Source of the DNA: Calonectria ilicicola
Lineage: Eukaryota > Ascomycota > Sordariomycetes > Hypocreales > Nectriaceae
Assembly: GCA_020809705.1 (NCBI GenBank)
Contig: CP085834.1
Coordinates: 4,030,001 to 4,094,000 of the forward strand
DNA length: 64,000 nucleotides
Direction: 5' to 3'
The notes under the pieces are model-generated. The model made no database searches. It saw only the letters and a list, made by a program, of their open reading frames with translations, and was not told the DNA's origin. Positions 39,271-50,117 of this stretch are shown here, one piece after another (positions within the stretch are counted from its first letter, which is position 1; each line of letters opens with the position of its first letter). Both the position numbers and the translations under genes were made by a program.

Positions 39271-40777
39271 CAACATTTCAAGCTCCAACTTCAAGCACCG
39301 TGCCGAAAGACTAATAGCGCAAGGGAGCCTCTAACCATCCTGCCTAGCCCGCCCTCCAACTTCCCACCGGCGGACGGGCGCTTTCCTGTGTGAGGAAAGC
39401 TGGCTCATCCCATTTGGAAATTTCCCGGCGCACTCCGGTGGCCATCTAGTCAGGTCACGCACCCCGGGTTAGGCCCCACCACACTCAGCCGTAAGAAGCG
39501 GAAAGACACGTGATGCAGGCGCGACGCGCGTCAAGGCGTGTCGGAATGGCTGGTGACATGGCCCGCGGCAGCTCCGAGGTGATGTAGCAAGGATTTGGCC
39601 TTCCATCGACCGTGGATCAAATTTAGAGCATACGGAATGAAGCTACTATGTACCTTGTGAATCCTTGACGTAACTTGGTCACATCGCCCATCATCCCGAT
39701 GGCGAGCGCTTGATAAACAGTTGTCACCCTCGTTTCCTCTCCAGATGTCGGATGGTTCTCCCTGGACAAATACCGTTACCCCCGCTCACTTCTAACCCAT
39801 GTAAATGCAGCTCAGCGGGTGCCCCGGCTGTGGCCCACACACCACGTATCCCCTTGACCGTTGTAAGGCAACACTTACACTAGTAGCCAGGGATTCGAAC
39901 CAACAAAAAGCAGAGAAAAGCGAGGTACATAAGGTCCCACCTATTTTCTATGGTGCCAGAAGTCACGACTCTTCGGGATATACATCAAAATACATAAAAC
40001 TTCCTACAGCTGCATAGCGTTTTGAAGTCACGAAGCGTACCGCTGATCTCCCGGGCCTCTAGGGACAATGGGTCAAGTGTTGCCTTACGACGGTCCAAGG
40101 GATATCAGAGCCAACATCCCCAGTCTCCTTCAGGCTCAGCAGTCCCCTGTGTCTTTCAGGCCGACGTATTGCCTAGCATTCGAGCCAGCGTGACGAATAA
40201 TGCAGATGGCAGGGATACAAATAGAGACCAACATCAGACTTGGCAACTGCTTTAATTCATGCACCAACACAGCAGACCAACACCCTGTTTTCTAGTAGTT
40301 CGTGGCCCTCAAGCTCTTACTTTCCTTCCTATCTCCGACTTTCCTTTGGATGGCATTCCTATAATAATTAAAGTTGGCTCTAGACGGATTGATGGTCTTA
40401 CTAGAAGTGAATTCTTCCTATAAGTTAATTATATAACTTCCTCCTCCTTAATAACTAGCTCTACCTTAATATTCTTTAACTCTTTTTTATAATCTATAAG
40501 CTATACTTTAGTTTAGTTATAATTCTATACTTCTTAATATAGCTATAAGCTAAGAGCCCAGCAACATCACAAGTCCTAGATTAGAGGAACAACCTAAAGC
40601 AACCTAACCTAAGAAGGAGAAGATAGATCCATTAATTTAGTTTGAGAAAGATAGAATCAGCTGCATATAGAAGCACCCGACCTTCATATACTTTTCCATA
40701 TCGCAAGTAAACAATTGATCGTGATTACCCGCCAATGCCTCCATTGCCATGCATCTAAACCCATCATACATAGATGC
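39271..40777. other. Boundary region without recognised gene
   Basis: GC-rich sequence to about 40,340, then an AT-rich patch (40,360-40,570) with few CpA/TpG, probably a short RIPed fragment. Short open frames overlap in several phases with no recognisable domain. It includes an imperfect inverted repeat listed separately. Confidence 0.5.
39847..40106. repeat. Imperfect inverted repeat, about 30 bp, 260 bp apart
   Basis: The left arm (about 39,847-39,882) contains TTGTAAGGCAACACTT. The right arm (about 40,073-40,106) contains its near reverse complement, AAGTGTTGCCTTACGACGG, followed by ATATCAGAGCC, which resembles a tRNA-primer binding site. It may be a small MITE-like element or an LTR fragment; no clear target duplication was found. 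Confidence 0.45.
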
Positions 40778-40954
40778 CTATTGTCTTTCCCATAAGGCCC
40801 ACACACCCTTGCATTGGACTTGGTTCGGGCATACGGAAGCAATTAACCGCTGGCGTAAGTCGGCAGAAGAGCATGCCGGGTCGTAGCACAGAGCCGCGAC
40901 TGCGTGGTCTCTCGTGGGTCTGAAGTTGCAAGACGCGGTTGGCAAATCAGCCTC

Positions 40955-41281
40955 GGTTCCTCTGCGGAGCCGCTCCAGTGCCGCCGCCTTTTGCGTCGGC
41001 AGCATTCCGGCCACGACGCGATCGGCGCGGATGCCCATATGGGCCGCGACGGCCGACGCAGTTAGTACGTTGTCTCCAGACAGGAGCCACACCACTACGC
41101 CCGCGCGTGCAGCGCACGCACGATGGCCGGCGCCTCGGAGCGGACCGAGTCGGAGACGGCAAAGGCGGCAGCGAGCACATGGGGTGTTGGGTGGTTCGGA
41201 GGGCTTCCAGTTCCCCGGAGAGGACATTCTCTTGTAGGCGACCAGGGCAATGGATTTTGCCTCCCTTTTCCACTTTTCCAA
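40955..41281 (-). pseudogene. Heavy-metal (Cu-type) P-type ATPase fragment
   Basis: Three minus-strand pieces in order match the cytoplasmic P/N-domain part of P1B copper ATPases: EAKSIALVAYKR; then AFAVSDSVRSEAPAIVRALH in a second frame; then VVVWLLSGDNVLTASAVAAH with ADRVVAGMLPTQKAAALERL back in another frame. The SGDN motif and the VLPxxKA-type MLPTQKA motif are diagnostic. At least one 1-bp deletion (near 41,105) breaks the frame. The upstream domains, the DKTG site and the downstream GDGINDSPAL hinge are absent, so only about 330 bp survives. GC is high and no RIP is visible, which indicates decay by deletion and frameshift of single-copy DNA. Confidence 0.75.
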
Positions 41282-41626
41282 CGAGGTTACGTCATCACAT
41301 ATATGCAGCCAGTCATACCGTTGCCTCTAAAGATCGAGCGGCACGGGATGGATATTTGCATGATACTCCCCAGACGCCAAAATTTAACTCCGTTAGATCA
41401 GAACTGTAGTTAAACACAGTATTCCGTCACCACTTTGGCCACACACCCACCGTCCCAAGTCTGGTCCCATGATGCAAGCCACCTAACGTGCTTGATGCCC
41501 CAATTTACATCAAGAATTGTGGCAAACATGCACAAAAACACGGTTTTACGGAATAGGGGATGTTACTCGGTACATACCCACAGTAAATCACCACCATAAA
41601 CATCAAAACGAAGGAGGCAAAAAAAA

Positions 41627-41650
41627 GGGGCGGGGCGGGGGGAGAGGGGG
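41627..41650 (+). promoter_or_regulatory. Potential G-quadruplex 1
   Basis: Four G-runs of at least four (GGGGCGGGGCGGGGGGAGAG, then GGGG) with 1-3 nt loops, about 340 bp upstream of the 41,992 start codon on the coding strand. Regulatory role is inferred only. Confidence 0.55.
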
Positions 41651-41735
41651 TTAAAGACGATGCAAGGCACATCGAGTCGATGAAGTCATCATGCCAACAT
41701 TGACTATCCATCATCACAGTGATAGTTTCATATGC

Positions 41736-41762
41736 GGGTTTGGGGGGGAGGGGGAGGGGGGG
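41736..41762 (+). promoter_or_regulatory. Potential G-quadruplex 2
   Basis: GGGTTT, then G-runs of seven, five and seven separated by single A. It is the second such tract, 86 bp downstream of the first and about 230 bp upstream of the 41,992 start codon. Confidence 0.55.
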
Positions 41763-41991
41763 AAACTTGCTCTCTGCAGTCATCTTCTGATCTTCTGATC
41801 CATTGTTGCTCATCCCAAACTAAGGCTGCATACTCAACGACGAACTCCATATCTCGCGCAGGTCGGGCCAAGGATTAAAAGAAACAAAACGCCAACCCCG
41901 AAGCACATTTCCTAAACAGCCTGATCTTCCTCCAGTCAACATCTTCACCACCTCGAACATCCTGAATCGACTCCGCATATCTACCTTCGCC

Positions 41992-42264
41992 ATGACTCCT
42001 CCGCCTTCAGAACCAGAAGCAACCTGCTACCTCCTCCCAGGTCTCCAAGTCCTCGACCCCTCCGTCCCAGAAGTCGACGTCGACGCCTACACCTGGGTCC
42101 AACCCACCGCCATCGAAGACGACGAAGTAATGTTCGACGGCAAGGCCCTAAGTACTTGGTACGAGGAGGATCGGCGTCTGAGCAGTGGGGGCGAGAATGG
42201 CGAGAAGTCAAGAAGTCGGGGAAGGCCGGCGGAAACACCACTCGAGATAGGGCAAGTCGCATAA
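41992..42264 (+). CDS. Small conserved-looking hypothetical protein (90 aa)
   Basis: An uninterrupted 90-codon ORF from ATG, with a pyrimidine-rich leader (CCTTCGCC before the ATG). The first 55 residues have clear coding character: LLPGLQVLDP, VDAYTWVQPTAIEDDEVMF and LSTWYEEDRR. I associate these with a family of small unannotated proteins of Eurotiomycete-like fungi, from memory of the pattern, not a search. The C-terminus is Ser/Gly/Arg-rich and probably disordered. No signal peptide or membrane segment. GC-rich codon use with third-position C fits an expressed gene. It sits alone, behind the two G-rich tracts. Function unknown; an extra 3' exon cannot be excluded. Confidence 0.6.
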   Translation: MTPPPSEPEATCYLLPGLQVLDPSVPEVDVDAYTWVQPTAIEDDEVMFDGKALSTWYEEDRRLSSGGENGEKSRSRGRPAETPLEIGQVA

Positions 42265-43560
42265 AGAATAAGTCACTATGAACAAAGGGAAGGGAATGGA
42301 AGGAATTCCGAGACCTGGCGGAACAGAACACTCGATGAAGATACCCAGATCAAATACCCCAGCCACCAGATTAGTATCGCCAGGTTCGGCCTCTAATTTG
42401 GTTAGTTTGTATCTTATCCAGTCTGGTTTGCATCAAGTCTCCTCATATCCATGGCGAACTTAATCGCCACTCGCACCGCCTGTAGGTCAGGTGCCCATTT
42501 TGGGCCATCCGATGTCGCCTTTCCTCTTAAAAAGAACTAGAAGTTTTCTATCTTTGCCCGTCCGATCCTTCGCATCCCTCCCCGCTGTGCATCCTACTTC
42601 GTGCTCCGGAATAGAAAATGTCCATCGTCTCTGCTGTTTGTCTAGTCGCATATGTCCGATTCTGCTGCTCCGATCCTGTGCAGGTAGCTGTTGATCCTCA
42701 CCATTCCCGTGCGCAGCTGTGAGAGCATGTCTGATTTGCGTCTTTTCAGTCCATCGTATAGGGGGCATGTGTTTATGCCTGGTAATGCTTTATCGATTCG
42801 CTTGAGTCAACCCAAATCCAATAATCAGCGGGGAACTGCAACGCAAATCAGGCGTTCTTCGATGGTCAGTATCTCAAATGACAGTCTATAAACGCCAAAT
42901 TGATATCATCTACGTCGTATGTACTTGATGTCATGCATCACGAATATAACTATCATCCATTGAACTGCGATGCATTGAGGTGCTTTGGCGGTCCGAATTC
43001 GCGACAACTAGATGGTGGTGTGTTGACGTAATTGACCTCGCACATATCCGGTGGGTCGCCTCCGACCGGCGGAGGCGTCATCATTTTTTTTAATGTTAGC
43101 GAATCAATCAAAGAGCATTTTGAATGGAGCAATTGAACCTGGATGACTCTGGTCGTCGTCATTATGTCTTCATCCTAAGGGCGGGCTAGTGGAAATAATT
43201 GGCATTTTTGATGGCATTCTCAATTCCCCCTTCAAATCATCAGTAGTACTTTGACGATAGGCAGGATTCTGTCACTCTCCACTCATGTTTATTTGTTTAT
43301 TTATCAAAAGGCTTCTTCGAATGGACAAAGAATTTAATTGGCTTCCCTTTTTTGGAATTTATTTGCTGTGTCTGGATAAAGCGGGAGTTGAGTCGTCTGA
43401 CGTCATCTTGTGCGTCATCGTCAAGGGGGGTGCTTCCTCTTGGATATGCAACGTCAGCCATCATGATGCATCAAAGTACAATAATTTTACTCTTCGACTT
43501 GCCGTTTCCCCCGTCCTCCGTTCCTCCGGCTGATGTCTCTTACTTCTCCCGCCTCAAGCT
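42265..43560. other. Intergenic region upstream of phosphoketolase
   Basis: Overlapping short open frames occur on both strands without recognised domains. The region probably contains 3' UTR of the 41,992 gene and the promoter of the phosphoketolase. A GC-rich hairpin lies at 43,057-43,077. Confidence 0.5.
43057..43077. repeat. GC-rich hairpin
   Basis: Perfect 8-bp stem CGCCTCCG / CGGAGGCG around ACCGG, about 480 bp upstream of the phosphoketolase start. Purpose unknown. Confidence 0.5.
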
Positions 43561-46256
43561 ATGAAATTGTCTCTGCCCAAGATGCCAGGAGAAGTGATCG
43601 ACAAGCCCAACCCCCCGCCTCTCCCGAGTCAATTGCCGGACGAGACATTGTATCTCATATCCCAAATCCCCAAAGTCCATTTCGAGGACAACATTTTGCA
43701 GTCCTTGCACGACTTCCAACAGGCAGCATGTTACATTGCGGGGTGTGAGTCTCATGGTATAGGGTAGGGGGGATGTATTTGCTGACACTTTGGTAGCTAT
43801 GATCTTTCTGAGAGACAATGTTTTGATTGAAAGGGATTTAAAACTCGAAGATGTCAAGCAGAGGCTGTTAGGTGAGCCGCTGAGCCATTACTTCCCGACT
43901 AAAGCTAACCCACCCAGGCCATTGGGGAACTTGTCCTGGACTCATTCTTGTGTGGTCTCATCTCAACCTGTTCATTTGCAAGCATGATCTCGATGTGATG
44001 CTTGTTATCGGTCCAGGACATGGCGCTCCAGCAGCCCTGGCATCACTCTGGCTGGAGAGATCGTTAGAAAAGTTCTTCCCTGATAAATACCCCACCGATA
44101 AAGTTGGTTTGAAGAATTTGATCAGCAAGTTCTCAACTCCAGGAGGGTTTCCCAGGTAAGTCTCATCATCTCACTTGTTGACCAACAGTTCACACCAATT
44201 CTAGTCACATCAACTCTGAGACCCCCGGCGCCATCCACGAGGGCGGCGAACTGGGCTACGCCCTCGCCGTCTCCTTCGGCGCCGTCATGGACAACCCTGA
44301 TCTGATCGTGACATGTGTTATCGGCGATGGAGAGGCGGAAACAGGCCCCACGGCAGCGTAAGTATTGTCTGTGCTACCAAGCCACCATCCACGGTGCTGA
44401 CTCATTTGTAGAGCCTGGCATTTGACCAAGTATCTTGATCCCGCCGAGTCCGGAGCTGTGATTCCCATTTTGCATGTCAATGGCTTCAAAATCAGCGAAC
44501 GTACCATATTCGGCTGCATGGACGACAAAGAGCTTGCATGTCTCTTCACTGGCTATGGGTATCAGGTGTTCATCGCCGAGACTCTCGAACGGATAGATGT
44601 CGAGCTTGCTAGTGCGCTGGACTGGGCTGTCGATGAGATCAAGAAAATCCAAACCGCGGCCCGGGAAGGCAAACCGATTGTGAAGCCACGATGGCCGATG
44701 ATCATTCTCCGAACGCCAAAGGGTTGGACGGGCCCTAAAAAGGTGGATGATAAGTTCATTGAGGGCTCTTTTCATTCGCACCAAATCCCAGTTCCCAATG
44801 CGAAGGACGAAGAACATATGAAGATTCTTCAATCTTGGCTTCGGAGCTATGATCCCGGTAGACTACTTCCTGACGGCCGGCCTGCCAAGAGCGTTCTCGA
44901 CATTATACCAGAGAAAAGTTCCAAGAGACTTGGACAGCTCCGGCAGACATATGACTCATATCAGCCGCTGAAGGTGCCTGACTGGAAGTCATTTGCTGTC
45001 GAAAGTTCCGAATCCGTCAGCTCTATGCAGGAGACGGGCAAGTTTCTCAACGCCGTCTCTAATGAAAACCCCAAGAGCTTTCGAGTCTTTTCGCCTGATG
45101 AGCTGGAGAGTAACAAGCTTAACGGTCTCTTCCAGAATACGGGTCGCAACTTCCAGTGGGACGAGTACTCCCGCGCTAGCGGCGGTCGGGTCATCGAGAT
45201 CCTCTCAGAACATTGCTGTCAGGGACTTCTTCAAGGTTACACGTTGACAGGCCGCACAGGCCTGTTCCCGAGCTATGAATCGTTCCTAGGTATCATCCAC
45301 ACAATGATGGTGCAGTACTCCAAGTTCAACAAAATCGCGCGAGACATTACGTGGAGAGGCGATCTCAGCTCTATCAACTACATCGAGACGAGCACATGGG
45401 CGCGCCAGGAGCACAACGGCTTCTCGCATCAGAACCCCTCCTTCATTGGAGCCGTCCTGAACTTGAAGCCAGACGCAGCCCGTGTCTACTTACCGCCAGA
45501 TGCCAATTGCTTCCTTAGTACGGTAGATCATTGCCTGAAATCGAAGAACTACGTCAATCTGATGATTGGCTCGAAGCAACCAACCGTCGTCTACCTCTCC
45601 CCTGATGACGCTGCCGAGCACTGCAAGAAAGGTGCATCAATCTGGAAGTTCGCATCCAATGACGATGGACAAGATCCCGACGTGGTTCTTGTAGGAATCG
45701 GCGTTGAAGTGACATTCGAGGTGGTAAAAGCGGCTGAATTGCTCCGAACTGTGATGCCAGACCTGCGAGTCCGCGTCGTCAATGTCACCAATTTGATGGT
45801 GCTCGTGAATGAATCGCGTCACCCTCACTCACTCAACCATTCTGATTTCCAGAATCTGTTCACCGACAACCGACCAGTGTACTTCAATTACCACGGCTAC
45901 GCAGCGGAGCTTCAGGGTCTGCTGTTTGGGCGCCCGAATTTGGACCGGACCAGTGTCAATGGATACAACGAAGAAGGCAGTACGACGACGCCATTCGACA
46001 TGATGCTACGCAATTCTGTGAGCAGGTTTGATATTGCAATCAGGGCTCTCACAGGTGCTGCTGAGCGGAACGAGAACGTGAATGAGAGGCTTGACGAGGG
46101 CCTGAGTGAGATTGATAAGAGGATGCAGGAGTTGGAGCAATTCATCAGCACCCATGGCAAAGGCATGTTTCTTACATTTCACATTGCCAGGTCGAAGTGG
46201 CAGATCTAACACGAAAACCAGATCCCGACGACCTATACGACAAGCCCGAATTTTAG
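43561..46256 (+). CDS. Phosphoketolase (xylulose-5-P / fructose-6-P), XFP family
   Basis: Cytosolic thiamine-diphosphate enzyme that splits xylulose-5-phosphate or fructose-6-phosphate with phosphate into acetyl-phosphate plus an aldose phosphate. Six exons: 43,561-43,744; 43,797-43,871; 43,918-44,155; 44,205-44,357; 44,412-46,162; 46,222-46,256. The product is 811 aa, the usual fungal length. Introns 1-4 are GT-AG, 46-54 nt. Intron 5 (59 nt) is GC-AG with a good branch site (ATCTAAC); reading through it instead would replace the normal tail ([14 protein letters not shown]) with unrelated residues. Both family signatures are intact: EGGELGY (residues 178-184) and the ThDP/Mg segment ending GDGE (206-209). 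XFP N, middle and C domains are all present, with no stops or frameshifts. No acetate kinase or phosphotransacetylase gene is visible in the window. Confidence 0.95.
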
Positions 46257-47934
46257 GATCAAGAGAATACTCCAGGAGGCCTCAGGTGAGATCGGAATTC
46301 AAGCGAGGTGGCCTCCCGATTCATCTCAGCTACTCCGTTAGCGTCGCATTCGCAGGTCAGTCATTTTGGCTGGTTCGCGTGCTAAACTGCTGCCTTGAGG
46401 AAGTGCTTGCGACAACAGATCGAAACGAAGTGAGATCCGATAAGTTAAATTATGGCGTTCTCCAGTGGGAGGGTTCAGATCCCATATTTGGTGAAACGGC
46501 TTAGAAAATTATTGTTGCCTGAGTCAATTTGGTAGTAATTGAGAAACCCACAGCGTGATTGCGTCTGACGCTGTCTTCTAGGCAGTTGGTTGGAAGCAGT
46601 TGGGGGTTGTAAGTAATTAGGATACAAATTGAAGTCGAGATGCCTTGGTGATAATAATGAATTATCGAGATATTTTCAAGCCTTTCCTTGTCAATACCTA
46701 ATCAAACTGTTCATGAGTGATCGGAGTCGCTCATTTTGCGCACTTTACACACTTTCTACCAGTTTTCTACTTACTGGCTTGTCAAGACCCGACTCAATTC
46801 AGTCAACGCTTATTATTATTAGTCCTCGCATTTAAATCCTCTCATTCACCATATTCTCTATTCCAAACTCCTCGCCATTCATTTCTTGTAGTTATGATAT
46901 AGAGCATTGATCAGATCGTGGACAGCGTCTCAAGGCCGTGAATTTCCCGTGCAGACAGATTCTCTGGAGTCATAGATGGCGACAGGCCCAGAGTTGCTAG
47001 TAATATAAACAATACGTATATCAACAATGTAGAAGAAACGTTTCAGCGTATTCCATGGCATCATTCCAAGGTAAGGAGTGAAGGAATGTGGGTCAAGCCT
47101 TGGCTCAGTATGTTGCTCTGGTGGTCTGGCTGCTCCTGCACCGCCCTACGGGCTCGCCATAGGCAAGTGGTGGACAAAAGAAAATGGGAGATCAAAGTGG
47201 GTGACATAAATTTCAGGTCTTGTTAGAACGATCGTTACAGATGTATATACCGCATTATTTTCTCTGCTTCCCCCTATCGCCACCTCCGCTTGGAGAGGAT
47301 ACATGTTTTGGTTAGAGAATGAAAGCTGAGAGGTACACCAATGTCGACCTAAATTAATAGCAGCAAAAGTCCCATCAATTCTTAATACTACTAAGTTCTA
47401 CATCGGATAGCTCACAACTACGCTGCCACTGCTTTCTTTCGAGATACCATGTCTGTCGATCGTATGATAATGTGAAATTGTTGTTTTTGTGGCCAACATG
47501 GCACTCAAAGATATGCTCCTAGCCGAGGAGTCAGCGTTTCGTGCCCGTGGTCAGACACAAGGTAGCGTCGGGGATGGGATTGACATAGAGCAATTCTGCG
47601 GAGGTAGACGTCTGATTGCAGGCGTTCCAGCGACAGGCGAGATTGTCGTCGGACGTTGTCTCGGGGGCTTTCATTCTATTGCACTCATTTGTCATTCAGA
47701 ACTATCTTTCATATAGTACAAACAGAACCGTATCAATCTGCGTACGGGGATTATCCCCGTTTAACCTAGCCAAACCAAACACTATGATGCGCCGAGAGCC
47801 ATAAAGCTACACGAACAAAGATAGCTTAGTCTCTAAGAAACAGAACACAATTAACCCAATGTTTCGCATGAGGACCCTCTGTTGGATATTGGACGCCGAG
47901 ATACGTGAAGAGGAGAGTCGGGGGGAGTTTGAAC
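46257..47934. other. Intergenic region, no gene recognised
   Basis: It contains the 3' flank of the phosphoketolase and of the minus-strand gene at 47.9 kb. Short open frames (for example 47,489-47,716) lack recognisable domains and coding-like codon use. No tRNA or repeat seen. Confidence 0.5.
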
Positions 47935-48312
47935 TTACAGAAGCGCTAGTTCCAAATCACCATGGATCCTGGCCTTAAGTTGGATCTCGATATCTAGATT
48001 CAGATCGAGTCGCAGCCTTAAGGTATCATTCTTCCCACCATCGTCGCCGCCTTGTTGCTGGACAGCATTGTTACCCGAATTTCCCACCGTATTTGAGACG
48101 TCCCCGAGGGTGTTGTCCAAGGTATTGCCCACGTCTCCAGCGACGGGAAGCTGGTCTAGGGGACCTGATTGTTGCTGTTGTTTCTGCCTGGACTGGCGTC
48201 TGGCGACCTTGTTGCCCTTCTTGCCCCGGCGTTGCACCTGCTGGGGCTGCTCTTCGCTGGATTCCGATTCCATGTCCTGTGAAGACACACGCTCCTTTCC
48301 CATTGATGGCAT
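47935..48312 (-). CDS. Small hydrophilic protein with conserved C-terminal LDLNLD domain (125 aa)
   Basis: Single open frame of 125 codons. The N-terminal two thirds is disordered: acidic ESESSEEQ, basic RRGKKGNK, then a Gln run (KQQQQ). An amphipathic middle of the GDVGNTLDNTLGDVSNTVGN type follows. The end is a strongly patterned segment, LRLRLDLNLDIEIQLKARIH (98-117) then GDLELALL, which recurs at the C-terminus of many short unannotated ascomycete proteins. No signal peptide or membrane helix. At the stop, the sequence CTGTAAGTTC is also an excellent 5' splice site, and TTTCTTAG at 47,833-47,840 a matching acceptor. Splicing would only change the last residues to LLD and move the stop to 47,826. 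An upstream non-coding or short coding exon is possible. Function unknown. Confidence 0.7.
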   Translation of the reverse strand: MPSMGKERVSSQDMESESSEEQPQQVQRRGKKGNKVARRQSRQKQQQQSGPLDQLPVAGDVGNTLDNTLGDVSNTVGNSGNNAVQQQGGDDGGKNDTLRLRLDLNLDIEIQLKARIHGDLELALL

Positions 48313-49723
48313 GCTGATTTCAATTGCGGGAAATGCGGTGGTCGATTTAGATGAATAGTCGTAAGTTGTTCACTTTTGCGTCTACTCACTACGTTCGAGC
48401 AAGAGGTCATATAAGTTCACTACAAACATGAACAAGATTTCGCCCCTCCCAAACTCCCATGAGGTCATCATCGAGATCGTAGCTCTCGTGAATGTCAGAA
48501 TGGCATTATTCCGACCCACCCCTCCTTTCGAGAGTGGCGGCTGGCGATGTCATCCACTCTCCTGCAGCTCGGCCCACCACCCTGGCGGCTGATACATGGG
48601 CACCTGGGTGCCCAAATTATGTCAGCACTCACCCTATGCTGGTCCCGCGGTCTACCCCTCAGATAAGGTTGTAGACTGTGTTGGAGAGAGGCAACCGCGT
48701 GTGGCACTTGGAGTCCAAGGCCACAGGGATCGAAGAAGTCTGGAGTCGATTGAAGCAGCCAAATGCTTACAAACTCTGGTCGGTGGGTTTAGACTCTGGT
48801 GCTGCCCTTCTTGCAACTTGCCCATTATTACTCGACTTGGCATGTGCCGGCATAATGGTCATGCAGCCCTCCCCCAGCCCGAGTTGAAGCCTTGAAATGA
48901 CGTCCTGGATGTAGCCGAGGAGGCGGTTGCATTAAGGCTGCAGCATTGATCTGAATTCTCAAGAACCCCACCCAAGGCGCCTCATTAGGCGATCCAGAGT
49001 GACAGATATTTTTGGTTGCTTTCTCGAGGTCGTGTTTCGTGTTCGTGGTTGTGGTCGTGGTCGTGTCATGGCAATGAGAGGCTCTATTGATCGAAAGGAT
49101 GTAGCCAGTCGGCTATTCTGTGCCAAATTTCTGTTGGAAGACGATGTGCCATCTCGCTATAAATTCAATATATGTAGGGCAGAGGTTCAGTTGGGAAAGG
49201 TCCTCGCAATATAGGCTACAGCAGAGTTCAGGTCCTAGGACCGAAAGCTGGTTCTAAACTTTTAGCCAGGGTTGGCTACCGTAGGCTTCCTCAAAGCACT
49301 TCATGAACACAAATGGCTGAAAGAGAATATGCTGGCAGACGAGTCTGACGCTAATCTAGGCCAAGTCAAAATACGTCGTAAAGCCAATTTACGCGTGCGG
49401 CTCTGAGGGCCAATTTGGTAGATCTTCAGAGCCACGAGCAAGGTTCTTCTTTAGTTTAGTCATCCTGGGAGTTTAATGCCTAAAGAATATGACAATGCAA
49501 TTTTCAAATGATTAGATCTATATTGCTGTTGTAGTTGCGTGTCAAACTCGATAATACGGACCGCCATCGCTAGACCGTGACGACCTCCTTTGAACTACCC
49601 GTTGGCATTGTGGGGCAAGCCGCCTACCAACCTCGTCCTGAGGTTGGTCCCGAAAACCCTTGTCAGTCTTTCAGACTTTGCGACACGGTCATTGTTAAAA
49701 GAATATGACAGTAGCGTAGCTTG
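48313..49723. other. Intergenic region, no gene recognised
   Basis: Several short open frames on both strands (48.5-48.9 kb, 49.0-49.2 kb) without recognisable domains. An expressed non-coding or very diverged gene cannot be excluded. Confidence 0.45.
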
Positions 49724-49975
49724 TTAGAAAGTCCAGGAATAGAAGAAATGATGATATTGATAGTAAATAGTATAAATCGCATTTTTGGCCTCAATTGAGC
49801 CTGTGGCCCTTTCGAAGACTTGACTGAGGAGGAGGTCGAAAATGGTAACATATGTACAGATGCCTTCCGCCGTGTCGTGAATTCCGTATCCTTGTTCAGG
49901 GAGACCTCGTCGCCGAAGTATCTGGTGCTCGCGAAGCGCCTTGTTCGGGTTGTCCACAATAGACTGTGGTGGACG
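49724..49975 (-). pseudogene. Unassigned ORF fragment, possibly the 3' exon of an NAD-binding protein
   Basis: After a plausible splice acceptor (CACCACAG) the minus frame reads about 84 codons to a stop, including NPNKALREHQILRRRG, GYGIHDTAEGIC and YVTIFDLLLSQVFERATG. The last block faintly resembles the helix after the conserved VDDL segment in NAD-epimerase/NmrA-like proteins. No upstream exon could be joined, and the next sequence upstream belongs to the SDR pseudogene. The family call is weak. Confidence 0.25.
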
Positions 49976-50117
49976 AGAGATGGATTAGCAAGACTCCCCG
50001 GCGCGACGAATGAGGAGTCTCTTAATGGGGGATTAAGAATTGGTAAACTATCTGCTTCGAGCAGCGATGGAGATGGTCAGATGATTCTGACGTGTCAGCA
50101 CGGGCACAGGGCCCCGA

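Larger units (their letters stand above)
41282..41991. other. Intergenic region with G-rich tracts
   Basis: No gene seen. It contains the two potential G-quadruplex tracts listed next and serves as upstream region of the gene starting at 41,992. A short repeated ATCTTCTG occurs at 41,782-41,799. Confidence 0.5.

Noticed and set aside
39880..39910. tRNA-like T-arm (GGATTCGAACC on the plus strand)
   Set aside because: The flanking sequence cannot form an acceptor stem or a T stem; it belongs to the inverted-repeat region.
40778..41409. Several long overlapping open frames on both strands
   Set aside because: They arise from high GC with few stops; only the minus-strand pieces have homology-like motifs, and those are in different frames (pseudogene).
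42487..42891. Open frames of 66-93 codons on both strands
   Set aside because: No domain; probably UTR or promoter sequence between the 41,992 gene and phosphoketolase.
44374..44832. 152-codon minus-strand frame opposite phosphoketolase
   Set aside because: Antisense shadow of a strongly conserved enzyme exon.
47489..47716. 75-codon plus frame (MANMALKDMLLAEE...)
   Set aside because: No recognised domain or splice support; could be real, but the evidence is insufficient.
48492..48895. Overlapping open frames of 60-99 codons
   Set aside because: They occur in several frames and on both strands with no domain or consistent codon use.
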